DNA of 54,649 nucleotides from Ruminococcus_C sp963590855 (GTDB lineage Bacteria > Bacillota > Clostridia > Oscillospirales > Ruminococcaceae). How positions within the stretch are numbered: position 1 is the first letter of the stretch; every line of letters begins with the position of its first letter. Shown here piece by piece: positions 8,561-15,853 of the stretch. Where the stretch lies: assembly GCA_963590855.1 (NCBI GenBank), contig CAVAQT010000016.1, positions 1-54,649 on the forward strand, in the 5' to 3' direction. The notes under the pieces were generated by a model. That model searched no databases. It was not told where the DNA came from and saw only the letters and a list, made by a program, of their open reading frames with translations. A program made the translations under genes and the position numbers.

Positions 8561-10282
8561 TCATACATCCTGTAAAGCGTCATATCCGGTTTCGCCGGTA
8601 CGGATCTTTACAACATCTTCGACGTCATAAACGAAGATCTTGCCGTCGCCGATCTTGCCAGTGTACAGAACCTTCTTGACTGCGTCGATGATCTTTTGCG
8701 GCGGGATCTTTGCGACAACTGCTTCGACTTTGACCTTCTTGAGGAGCTTTGTGCCCTCGGTCTTAACGCCGCGGTAGTAGGACTCGTTGCCTTTCTGAGA
8801 ACCATAGCCCATGACATGTGTTACGGTGACACCGTTGACGCCCATAGAGGACAGGGTAGCCTGAAGTGCATCCAGTCTGTCCGGATTGCACATTACGACT
8901 AGCTTTGTCATCTTTGCCTTTGCACCGTCTGCCGGCTTCATGATGAGTTCCGATTCCGGAATGGTCACGCCGGTTGCTGCTGCATCTGCGGCATCCGAAG
9001 CCATAGAAACTGTGGACGGCATAAAGTCTGCATAAGCAGAGGGCAGATTGTGCTCGGTTGCGTCCAGACCCAGAACTTCTTCTTCTGCGGAAACACGCAG
9101 GCCGATTGTCTTTTTGATGATAAAGAAAGTGAGTGCGATCATGACGGAAGTCCATGCCAGGATGCAGACAACGCCCAGCGCCTGAACGCCCAGAACGGTG
9201 AAGCCGCCGCCGTAGAAGAGACCGTCATAAACATCGTTTGCCGGAACAGAAGTAGTTGCAAACAGACCAACTGCCAGTGTGCCCCACAGACCGTTCATGC
9301 AGTGTACTGCAACAGCGCCGACCGGGTCATCTACATGGAGTACATGATCCAGGAGCCATACGCCGAAGCATACCAGCAGACCAGAAACAATACCGATGAT
9401 TGCAGAACCGAAGGCATCGACAACGTCACAGCCGGCAGTGATCGCAACCAGACCTGCCAGAGAAGCATTCAAGCACATGGAGACATCCGGCTTGCCATAC
9501 TTGATCCAGGTGAAGATCATGCAGGAAACAGTTGCCAGTGCCGGTGCGATCGTCGTGGTGAGGAAGATCGTGCCCAGCTGCGGAACCGATGTTGCAGCTG
9601 CGCCGTTGAATCCATACCAGCCGAACCACAGAATGAATACGCCCAGGGCGCCGATGGTCAGGGAGTGACCCGGAATTGCATTGACCTTGACCTTGCCGTC
9701 CTTGGTCTTGGTGAATTTACCGATACGCGGGCCGAGGATCGCAGCACCGATCAGTGCAGAGATACCGCCGACCATGTGGATGACACCAGAACCAGCGAAG
9801 TCATGGAACGGTGTGGAAAGCTGAGACAGCCAGCCGCCGCCCCATACCCAGTGTGTCTCGACCGGATAAATTACCGCAGAGATCACAGCGGAATAGATAC
9901 AATAGGAAATGAACTTTGTACGCTCTGCCATCGCACCGGAAACGATCGTTGCCGCTGTTGCGCAGAATACCAGGTTGAATACGAAGCTGGACCAGTCAAA
10001 GTTTGCATAGTCCGAGAAAATGTCGAAACCAGGCTTGCCGATGATACCGACCACATCTTCACCGCACAGCAGACCGAAACCGATCAGGATGAATACCACT
10101 GTGCCGATACAAAAATCCATCAGATTTTTCATAATAATGTTGCCGGCGTTTTTCGCTCTGGTAAAGCCAGCCTCTACCATTGCAAAGCCGCACTGCATAA
10201 AGAATACCAATGCTGCGCCGACCAGATACCAAATACCATAAACATTGCTGTTTATCAGGTCTAAAATTGAATTTTGATCCAT
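8561..10282 (-). CDS. amtB: Ammonium transporter fused to a PII signalling domain
   Basis: An AmtB/Rh-type ammonium channel of about 11 membrane helices (residues 1 to about 405, including FFMQCGFAMVEAGFTR, the GGWLSQL/HDFAGSGVIHMVGG region and FGVWLLDHVLHVDDPVGA) that continues through a linker into a complete PII (GlnB/GlnK) domain at about 458-573. The PII part starts MTKLVVMCNP, has a T-loop region around GNESYYRGVK and ends with the family C-terminal signature TGKIGDGKIFVYDVEDVV. PII proteins normally gate AmtB from outside as separate trimers; here the regulator is tethered. I chose the ATG at 10282, 36 bases inside the longest frame, because GGAGAGGTG lies 7 bases before it. No separate glnK is visible nearby. 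Confidence 0.95.
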   Translation of the reverse strand: MDQNSILDLINSNVYGIWYLVGAALVFFMQCGFAMVEAGFTRAKNAGNIIMKNLMDFCIGTVVFILIGFGLLCGEDVVGIIGKPGFDIFSDYANFDWSSFVFNLVFCATAATIVSGAMAERTKFISYCIYSAVISAVIYPVETHWVWGGGWLSQLSTPFHDFAGSGVIHMVGGISALIGAAILGPRIGKFTKTKDGKVKVNAIPGHSLTIGALGVFILWFGWYGFNGAAATSVPQLGTIFLTTTIAPALATVSCMIFTWIKYGKPDVSMCLNASLAGLVAITAGCDVVDAFGSAIIGIVSGLLVCFGVWLLDHVLHVDDPVGAVAVHCMNGLWGTLAVGLFATTSVPANDVYDGLFYGGGFTVLGVQALGVVCILAWTSVMIALTFFIIKKTIGLRVSAEEEVLGLDATEHNLPSAYADFMPSTVSMASDAADAAATGVTIPESELIMKPADGAKAKMTKLVVMCNPDRLDALQATLSSMGVNGVTVTHVMGYGSQKGNESYYRGVKTEGTKLLKKVKVEAVVAKIPPQKIIDAVKKVLYTGKIGDGKIFVYDVEDVVKIRTGETGYDALQDV

Positions 10283-10334
10283 AAGAATGCACCTCTCCGT
10301 GATGTAATATCGGAGCACTATACATGCTCTCTCC

Positions 10335-10360
10335 GGAAGCAGCGGTACCGTTCTGCTTCC
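10335..10360 (-). other. Second hairpin in the amtB leader
   Basis: GGAAGCAG (10335-10342) pairs with CTGCTTCC (10353-10360) around a self-complementary CGGTACCG core. It lies within the 5' untranslated region between the leader terminator and the amtB start codon. Confidence 0.55.
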
Positions 10361-10390
10361 ATTTCTTTTCTGCGATTCTCCTTTTCCTCA

Positions 10391-10446
10391 CAAAAAAGAA
10401 AAACAGCAAAGGCTCTAAGCATTTCTGCACAGCGCCTTTGCTGTTT
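10391..10446 (-). promoter_or_regulatory. Terminator-like structured leader of amtB
   Basis: On the minus strand a 13-bp outer stem (10401-10413 with 10434-10446) encloses small internal loops, a CT/AG pair and a GCA-GAAA-TGC tip with a GNRA tetraloop. The stem is followed by a T-rich tract (TTTTTCTTTTTT). It lies downstream of the amtB promoter, so it can end transcription before amtB, acting as an attenuator. It could also serve simply as the end of mrp read-through. Confidence 0.65.
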
Positions 10447-10454
10447 GTGTTTTC

Positions 10455-10483
10455 AGTATAGCGGATTTTCTCTCGGTTGTCAA
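10455..10483 (-). promoter_or_regulatory. Promoter for amtB
   Basis: TTGACA (10478-10483) and TATACT (10455-10460) on the minus strand have a 17-base spacer. The predicted start is near 10448, only about two bases before the leader hairpin. Confidence 0.8.
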
Positions 10484-10548
10484 GACTTTTTTGCGGTTTC
10501 TTGCAAATCAAGAAAAAATCGGATTTCTACTTTGAAAAACAGAAAAAA

Positions 10549-11382
10549 TCATCCGTTTTTCTTTTCTCCCAGGGAATCTGTCAAAATCTGAGCTGTTTTT
10601 GCCAGATAGGGCACATCTGCCTGTGCCAGATTGCCGGCATCGCAGGCTGCGGCAACTGCCGGATCCAGGGGGATCCGCTCCAGAACGGGTACATTGGTGC
10701 TGTCCACGGCATCATCCGAGCCAAACAGCGGGATTTCCTTGCCGCAGTCCGGACACTTGATAAAGCGCATGTTTTCCACCATGCCCAATACCGGGATGTC
10801 CATGCGCTGTGCCATTGCCACAGCCTTCTGCACGATCATGGAGACCAGAGACTGGGGGGTGGAAACGATGATGATGCCCTCGATGGGCAGGCTCTGGAAT
10901 ACGGTCAGCGGCACATCGCCCGTCCCCGGAGGCATGTCTACGAACATAAAATCCACATCGCCCCAGGATACCTCTTCCCAGAACTGCTTTACCACGCCGG
11001 AGATCACCGGGCCGCGCCAGAATACCGGATCGGTCTCGTTCTCCAGCAGCAGGTTCAGGGACATGACCTTTGTACCGTCTGCTGCGATATAGGGCAGCAG
11101 ATTCTGCTCGTCGGTCTGGGCGTGGTCGTGGATACCGAAGATCTTCGGGATGGACGGCCCTGTGATATCCGCATCCAGGACAGCGGTCTCATAACCGAGA
11201 CGGCGTGTCTGGATGGCGAGCAGGCTGGTCACCAGAGATTTGCCGACGCCGCCTTTTCCGCCGACAACACCGATCACTTTCTTGACACCCTTTGTATTGT
11301 TGATGGCACGTTCGTTCTGTTCTTTTTCCTGACATCCGCCGCTGGTGGCGCAGGAACTGCATTCATGATTGCAATCTGCCAT
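10549..11382 (-). CDS. Mrp/NBP35-type iron-sulfur cluster carrier ATPase
   Basis: A P-loop ATPase of the Mrp/ApbC/NBP35 family that carries Fe-S clusters to apoproteins. The deviant Walker A motif is GGKGGVGKS near residue 40; VLDADITGPSIPKIFG and FMFVDMPPGTGD are the family's switch and Walker B regions. The N-terminus has four cysteines in the first 17 residues (C4, C8, C11, C17), like the NBP35 N-terminal ferredoxin-like motif, and the C-terminal half carries a CPDCG pair typical of the bridging cluster site. AAGGAG precedes the ATG. It appears to be a single-gene unit with its own promoter. Confidence 0.95.
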   Translation of the reverse strand: MADCNHECSSCATSGGCQEKEQNERAINNTKGVKKVIGVVGGKGGVGKSLVTSLLAIQTRRLGYETAVLDADITGPSIPKIFGIHDHAQTDEQNLLPYIAADGTKVMSLNLLLENETDPVFWRGPVISGVVKQFWEEVSWGDVDFMFVDMPPGTGDVPLTVFQSLPIEGIIIVSTPQSLVSMIVQKAVAMAQRMDIPVLGMVENMRFIKCPDCGKEIPLFGSDDAVDSTNVPVLERIPLDPAVAAACDAGNLAQADVPYLAKTAQILTDSLGEKKNG

Positions 11383-11432
11383 GATTTTTTACGCTCCTTT
11401 TTGATGATTGTCCGCATTGGCGAGACAACTTT

Positions 11433-11461
11433 ATTATACCACATTTTGCGGTTTCTTGCAA
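11433..11461 (-). promoter_or_regulatory. Promoter for the mrp gene
   Basis: TTGCAA (11456-11461) and TATAAT (11433-11438) on the minus strand with a 17-base spacer, about 50 bases before the ATG. Confidence 0.75.
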
Positions 11462-11485
11462 GTCACTATGTAAAACAATAGATTC

Positions 11486-11509
11486 CCAGTCCCTTTTCAA
11501 GGGGACTGG
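11486..11509 (-). terminator. Possible terminator hairpin after nnrE
   Basis: CCAGTCCC pairs with GGGACTGG about 60 bases after the nnrE stop codon. There is no long T-run on either side, so this is a weak call. Confidence 0.4.
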
Positions 11510-11566
11510 ACAGCAATGTATACTGAATGCACAAATTGATTGGATTTCTCTGAAACAACAGTGGCA

Positions 11567-12373
11567 TTATAATTCCGCATACGGCAGTGCATCTGCATCG
11601 TTTACGGTGAAAAACTGCATCTTTTCCCGGAGCACATCTGCCAGTGCTTGCAGACGCTGTGCCGGATCGCCGGCAGAAATGTGGAAACTGTCCAGAATTT
11701 GTGGAAAAGATGCTTCCGGAACAAAGTCCCAGTTCTCTGGCACGCCAGTATTACCGGAGAACAAAGGCAGATAGCTGCCCTTGCAGGGAATGCCGATGTC
11801 ATAATTGTACAGACTGCCGATCTTTCCCTGCGCCATGCCCAGCAGATGTCCGTATTTCAGGCAGCCAATGGAGACGGTGCGGTCAGAACGGACACAGAAT
11901 CCTTCCCCCGAATCGCCGTTCATGCCGCTGTTGATATCCACGCTGAGTACCGATGCGCCGGACTGGTTGATCTGTTCCACGATCTGCCGCATGGCAGGGC
12001 GCAGCTCGCCGCGGAAACCCGTTCCCAACAGGCAGTCTACGATGATATCGGTGTGGGAAAAGTCTATGCTGTCTGTGACGGGAATGCCCCGTTTTTCACA
12101 CTTTGAGAAGAAATAGCCGCCGTCCGGAGAGTTTTTTTCTGTGGTGCGGACAATACGGCAGGGGATGCCGTGCTGATGGAGCAGGAGTGCCAGTACATAG
12201 CCGTCTCCGGCATTATTGCCGCTTCCGGTCACAATGTCGATCTTGCCATGCCAGTTCCAACTCTGAAACAGGCCCAGTCCGGCGCGGTACATCAGAGTTT
12301 TGCTGTCTGTGCCGCCGGCGATCTCTGCGGCATCGCTGGCACGCATCACGGCAACGGAAATGAGTTTTTCCAT
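11567..12373 (-). CDS. nnrE: NAD(P)H-hydrate epimerase (YjeF N-terminal domain)
   Basis: Epimerises the R form of damaged (hydrated) NAD(P)H so that the dehydratase can repair it. The YjeF_N fold is shown by VTGSGNNAGDGYVLALLL (nucleotide-binding loop), IIVDCLLGTGFRGELR, and VLSVDINSGMNGDSGE. At 268 aa the protein stops after this domain; the C-terminal ADP-dependent dehydratase domain present in fused bacterial enzymes is absent. The last 60 residues are not typical of the family. GGAGG precedes the start. It follows the xylulokinase terminator, and I could not identify a separate promoter. Confidence 0.88.
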   Translation of the reverse strand: MEKLISVAVMRASDAAEIAGGTDSKTLMYRAGLGLFQSWNWHGKIDIVTGSGNNAGDGYVLALLLHQHGIPCRIVRTTEKNSPDGGYFFSKCEKRGIPVTDSIDFSHTDIIVDCLLGTGFRGELRPAMRQIVEQINQSGASVLSVDINSGMNGDSGEGFCVRSDRTVSIGCLKYGHLLGMAQGKIGSLYNYDIGIPCKGSYLPLFSGNTGVPENWDFVPEASFPQILDSFHISAGDPAQRLQALADVLREKMQFFTVNDADALPYAEL

Positions 12374-12395
12374 AGGGATTCCTCCAATTTCAAAA

Positions 12396-12429
12396 AAGGC
12401 AACGCTATTTCAAAGAACAGCATTGCCTT
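12396..12429. terminator. Terminator between xylB and nnrE
   Basis: AAGGCAACGCT pairs with AGCATTGCCTT (one mismatch) and has T-runs on both strands. It lies immediately after the xylulokinase stop codon. Confidence 0.8.
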
Positions 12430-12449
12430 GTTTTTTGCTTATATCTCGA

Positions 12450-13976
12450 TTACTGCAAGCCTGCCAATGTTGCAAACTGTGCCTTCAGTGCCGGGTAGAT
12501 CTCCCGGTACAGCTGGTAATAGGATTCATATACCGGAACATTTTCTGCCTGCGGTGTTTGGGTCTTGTCCGTCTTGACAATCGCGTCACAAGCTTCCGGT
12601 ACGCTGTTGTAAATGCCTGCGCCTACCGATGCTAGGATCGCTACGCCCAGAGACGGGCCTTCCTTGGAAGCTACCGTCTTTACCGGGCAGTTGTACAGAT
12701 CAGCCAGCATGCTCCGCCACAGAGGAGAAGTACCGCCGCCGCCGCACGCCATCATGTCGTCTACCGAAATGCCCATTTCCCGGAACACTTCTACGCAGTC
12801 ACGCAGGGAATAGGTCACGCCCTCCAGAACGGCGCGGAGCATATCGCGCTTGGTGTGCATGGCAGAAAGTCCGAAGAATACGCCGCGAGCATTGGGATCC
12901 AGATGCGGTGTGCGCTCACCCATGAGGTACGGCAGGTACAGCAGACGGTTTGCGCCGACCGGTACCTGTTCAGCTTCCTTGTCCATCAGATAATATTCGT
13001 CTACGCCCATGAGGGATGCAGTTTGCTTTTCTGCGGCGCAGAAATTGTCACGGAACCATTTCAGGGATAGACCAGCGCCCTGGGTCACGCCCATAACGTG
13101 CCAGCTGTTGGGAACTGCTGCACAGCAGGTATGCACTCTGCCCTTGGTGTCCATTGCCATAGAAGAGGTATGGGCAAATACGACGCCGGAAGTGCCGATG
13201 GTGGTGAAAGCTTTGCCGTCCTTGACCACGCCGGTGCCTACTGCGGCAGCTGCATTGTCGCCGGCACCGCCCACAACAACAGTGCCCTCGCACAGACCCA
13301 GGGTATCCGCCATTTCGCGGGTCAGCTTGCCGGTAACTTCGCAGGATTCATAGACCTTGCCCAGCAGTGCCTTGTCGATCTGGAGCAGGTGCAGCAGCTC
13401 ATCCGACCAGCAGCGGTTTGCCACGTCCAGCAGCTGCATGCCGGAAGCATCGGAAACCTCAGTGGCATATTCGCCGGTGAGAATCAGACGCAGATAGTCC
13501 TTGGGCAGCAGGATGTGACGGCACTTTTCGTACACGTCCGGCTCGTTGTTCCGTACCCACAGGATCTTTGCCGCAGTCCAGCCGGTGAGCGCCGGATTGG
13601 CAGTGATCTCCATGAGCTTTTCTCTGCCCACAACACGATTCATCTCGTCCACTTCCGCAGCGGTACGCTGGTCACACCAGATGATGGACTTCCGCAGGAC
13701 GTTGTTATCCTTGTCCAGCATGACCAGACCGTGCATCTGTCCGGAAATACCGATGCCCTTGATCTCTTCCTTGGACACGCCGCTTTTGGTCACAACGGTC
13801 TGGATGGTGCGGATCATGGCATCCTTCCAGTCAGCCGGATCCTGTTCTGCATAGCCGTTTTTCGGCTGATACATGGGATATTCAATGGTGGCACTTGCCA
13901 TAACAGTGCCGTCCTCCCGGAACAATACTGTTTTTGTACCGCTTGTGCCGCAGTCTACGCCAATTACATAAGCCAT
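12450..13976 (-). CDS. xylB: Xylulokinase
   Basis: An FGGY-family sugar kinase that phosphorylates D-xylulose to xylulose 5-phosphate for the pentose phosphate pathway. Evidence: N-terminal ATPase loop VIGVDCGTSGTKTVLF; substrate region GISGQMHGLVMLD followed by IIWCDQRTAAEV, the pattern that separates xylulokinases from other FGGY kinases; a second phosphate loop TTIGTSGVV; and GERTPHLDPNARG in the C-terminal domain. Its 508 aa is the expected length. No xylose isomerase gene is next to it. Xylose released from plant cell wall is a plausible source given the cellulosomal genes nearby. Confidence 0.95.
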   Translation of the reverse strand: MAYVIGVDCGTSGTKTVLFREDGTVMASATIEYPMYQPKNGYAEQDPADWKDAMIRTIQTVVTKSGVSKEEIKGIGISGQMHGLVMLDKDNNVLRKSIIWCDQRTAAEVDEMNRVVGREKLMEITANPALTGWTAAKILWVRNNEPDVYEKCRHILLPKDYLRLILTGEYATEVSDASGMQLLDVANRCWSDELLHLLQIDKALLGKVYESCEVTGKLTREMADTLGLCEGTVVVGGAGDNAAAAVGTGVVKDGKAFTTIGTSGVVFAHTSSMAMDTKGRVHTCCAAVPNSWHVMGVTQGAGLSLKWFRDNFCAAEKQTASLMGVDEYYLMDKEAEQVPVGANRLLYLPYLMGERTPHLDPNARGVFFGLSAMHTKRDMLRAVLEGVTYSLRDCVEVFREMGISVDDMMACGGGGTSPLWRSMLADLYNCPVKTVASKEGPSLGVAILASVGAGIYNSVPEACDAIVKTDKTQTPQAENVPVYESYYQLYREIYPALKAQFATLAGLQ

Positions 13977-14039
13977 AATTTCAATTCCTTTCTATGGTAG
14001 AGCTTGTTTTACGCCGTTTACACGAGTTTTACTGGTTTT

Positions 14040-14068
14040 ATTTTAACAAAAAACACGGTTTTTGTCAA
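14040..14068 (-). promoter_or_regulatory. Promoter for xylB
   Basis: TTGACA (14063-14068) and TAAAAT (14040-14045) on the minus strand with a 17-base spacer, about 65 bases before the ATG. Confidence 0.75.
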
Positions 14069-14202
14069 GCATTCTTCTATGAGTATCGTATATTTCCGAA
14101 AGTTCAAATTTGTACGATTTTGATAATCATAGCTAATTTTCCTTTTACTTTGAGATGCTTTTTGCAATGCGGCAGGAATGGACGCAGCCAGAAAAACACA
14201 TC

Positions 14203-14231
14203 TTGCAATTTCCGGCACAGTGTGCTATAAT
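14203..14231 (+). promoter_or_regulatory. Promoter for the TSCPD gene
   Basis: TTGCAA (14203-14208) and TATAAT (14226-14231) on the plus strand with a 17-base spacer, 75 bases before the start codon. Confidence 0.75.
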
Positions 14232-14305
14232 ATACTCACCGCACAGGCGGTAAGTATGGCAATGCGCCGCATGGCGTTTGCTGCAAGAAATGGAGCGTGA
14301 AATAG

Positions 14306-14557
14306 ATGCAGTATTCTTATACACCCCACGGTGTCTGTTCCCGTGCGATCCTCATTGACGCAGAGGACGGCATCGTAAATCAGGTGAAGTTTGTCGGCGG
14401 ATGCAGCGGCAATACCCAGGGCATCGCGGCACTGGTGCAGGGCATGCCGCTGGACGAAGTCGTAAAGCGTCTGGAGGGCATCAAGTGCGGCAGCCGTCCG
14501 ACCTCGTGTCCGGATCAGCTGGCAAAGGCACTGAAAAAAGTTGCAGAGGAGCAGTAA
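14306..14557 (+). CDS. TSCPD domain protein (TIGR03905 type)
   Basis: An 83-aa single-domain protein with the TSCPD signature KCGSRPTSCPDQLAKAL near its C-terminus and a GGCSGNTQGIAAL stretch in the centre. The same domain occurs at the C-terminus of adenosylcobalamin-dependent ribonucleotide reductases, where its cysteines are thought to bind metal or help re-reduce the enzyme; the role of the free-standing form is not established. It has its own promoter and terminator. GGAG lies about 11 bases before the ATG. Confidence 0.92.
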   Translation: MQYSYTPHGVCSRAILIDAEDGIVNQVKFVGGCSGNTQGIAALVQGMPLDEVVKRLEGIKCGSRPTSCPDQLAKALKKVAEEQ

Positions 14558-14580
14558 GTGTTTTCTGCTGAAAATGACAA

Positions 14581-14626
14581 ACGGGACAAGGTTTCCTTTT
14601 TCGGAAAACCTTGTCCCGTTTTTTGT
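14581..14626 (+). terminator. Terminator after the TSCPD gene
   Basis: ACGGGACAAGGTTT pairs with AAACCTTGTCCCGT and is followed by a run of T. It also faces the convergent cytidine deaminase gene. Confidence 0.88.
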
Positions 14627-14635
14627 TGACATCGG

Positions 14636-15034
14636 TTATTTGATCCACCATTCCGGTGTGATGTCGCCCAGTCTGACGATGCGTCCGGTGGCGTAGTCCA
14701 TCATGATCTCGATATCCTTGTACTTGCCGTTTGGCATCAGCTGTACCATAAGTTCCCGGCAAGCGCCGCAGGGTGCACCGCCGGAACCGTCCGGCAAAAT
14801 GCAGAGCACCTTGTCGATTTCCTGTTCACCGTTGGTAATCATGTTGAAAATGGCATTTCGCTCCGCACAGATGCCCAGGGTGGAGCAGGTGTCGATACAC
14901 ACGCCGGTATAGATTCTGCCGGATTTGGATAATACCGCAGCAGCTACGCCGCCGGCAAGGACATAGTCGGAAATTTGCCGTTCCTGCTGTACCGCTTTGG
15001 CGGCGGCATAGAGTTTTGACCAGATTTCGTCCAT
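14636..15034 (-). CDS. Cytidine deaminase family protein
   Basis: A zinc-dependent deaminase of the small (132 aa) cytidine deaminase type. The zinc and proton-shuttle motif CAERNAIF and the second zinc motif PCGACREL are both intact. It ends RLGDITPEWW rather than the usual LLP-x-x-F ending, and lacks the classical N-terminal PYS-x-F-x-VGAA stretch (here VLAGGVAAAV). It may therefore prefer a substrate other than cytidine; blasticidin-S-deaminase-like enzymes are a related possibility. A strong GGAGGT precedes the ATG, and the gene follows the DUF4303-like gene by 13 bases, so they are probably co-transcribed. Confidence 0.8.
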   Translation of the reverse strand: MDEIWSKLYAAAKAVQQERQISDYVLAGGVAAAVLSKSGRIYTGVCIDTCSTLGICAERNAIFNMITNGEQEIDKVLCILPDGSGGAPCGACRELMVQLMPNGKYKDIEIMMDYATGRIVRLGDITPEWWIK

Positions 15035-15047
15035 GGGGAATACCTCC

Positions 15048-15818
15048 TTACTCCTGTTCCTTTTTTATCGGGTTGAGTTGTATCATATCTGAATATTCTG
15101 CATGTTCAGAAACAATTTGCAGTGCGGTTTTATACAGAAAATCATTTCGGATCACAAACGGAACGGTCTGGCAGGAACGAAGAAATTCTCCCAAGCCAAG
15201 CGTTGACGTAAAATCTCGCCTTAACCCAGCTGCCATTTTCCTGTCAGTCACCGGTTTTGTCAGAATTACCTGGCAGCATGTCGGATGCCATACCTCGCTC
15301 CAATCAATGCTTTCGATTTCCGCATCGGGCTCTGCTTCACAAGCACGCAGATACTCCTGCAATAAATCGGAGGGACTGTTACACTGCAAGGCTCTGTCTG
15401 CTTCTTTTTCATCCGGCGGAAACACTGCAACATTCAGGATCATCTTGTCAAACATGTGGTTGGTATCACTTTTTCTGATCCAAAGCAATGCTTCCAGCAT
15501 GGAATCTATCAGGACATTCCATTCATAATCTGTATATGCCTCTTGAGAAAATTCTGCAAAATGTATGTCATCTTCAAAGGCGGTATAGGGAGAGTCGGCT
15601 AAATTCCATTTCCACCACGATTGTTCTTCAGTACGGATGCAGTTTTCTCGGATAGACCTCTCATAGGCTTCATAAGACCAAGCGGAAAAATAAGGACGTG
15701 ATCCGGAATCCAGAACCAAAGCAGCAAAGTAGAAATGTTCATGACACTGTTCTTGCAGAGCCGTATAGGTATTTAGAAAAGCATTCTGTAACAGGGCTGT
15801 CATTTTACGATCAAACAT
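15048..15818 (-). CDS. DUF4303-like hypothetical protein
   Basis: A 256-aa soluble acidic protein without signal peptide or membrane segment. Its layout resembles DUF4303 proteins: an N-terminal helix, a strand around EHFYFAALVLDSGSRPYFSAWS, then an EQSWWKWNLADSPY stretch and a helical C-terminal part. This assignment is from general resemblance only. DUF4303-type proteins are often found among immunity-protein or stress-related genes, but I see no toxin partner here. The start has only a weak ribosome binding site. Next gene: the cytidine deaminase, 13 bases downstream. Confidence 0.55.
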   Translation of the reverse strand: MFDRKMTALLQNAFLNTYTALQEQCHEHFYFAALVLDSGSRPYFSAWSYEAYERSIRENCIRTEEQSWWKWNLADSPYTAFEDDIHFAEFSQEAYTDYEWNVLIDSMLEALLWIRKSDTNHMFDKMILNVAVFPPDEKEADRALQCNSPSDLLQEYLRACEAEPDAEIESIDWSEVWHPTCCQVILTKPVTDRKMAAGLRRDFTSTLGLGEFLRSCQTVPFVIRNDFLYKTALQIVSEHAEYSDMIQLNPIKKEQE

Positions 15819-15853
15819 AATTGTTCACTTCTTTGCCCAAGGAAATTTGTGTT

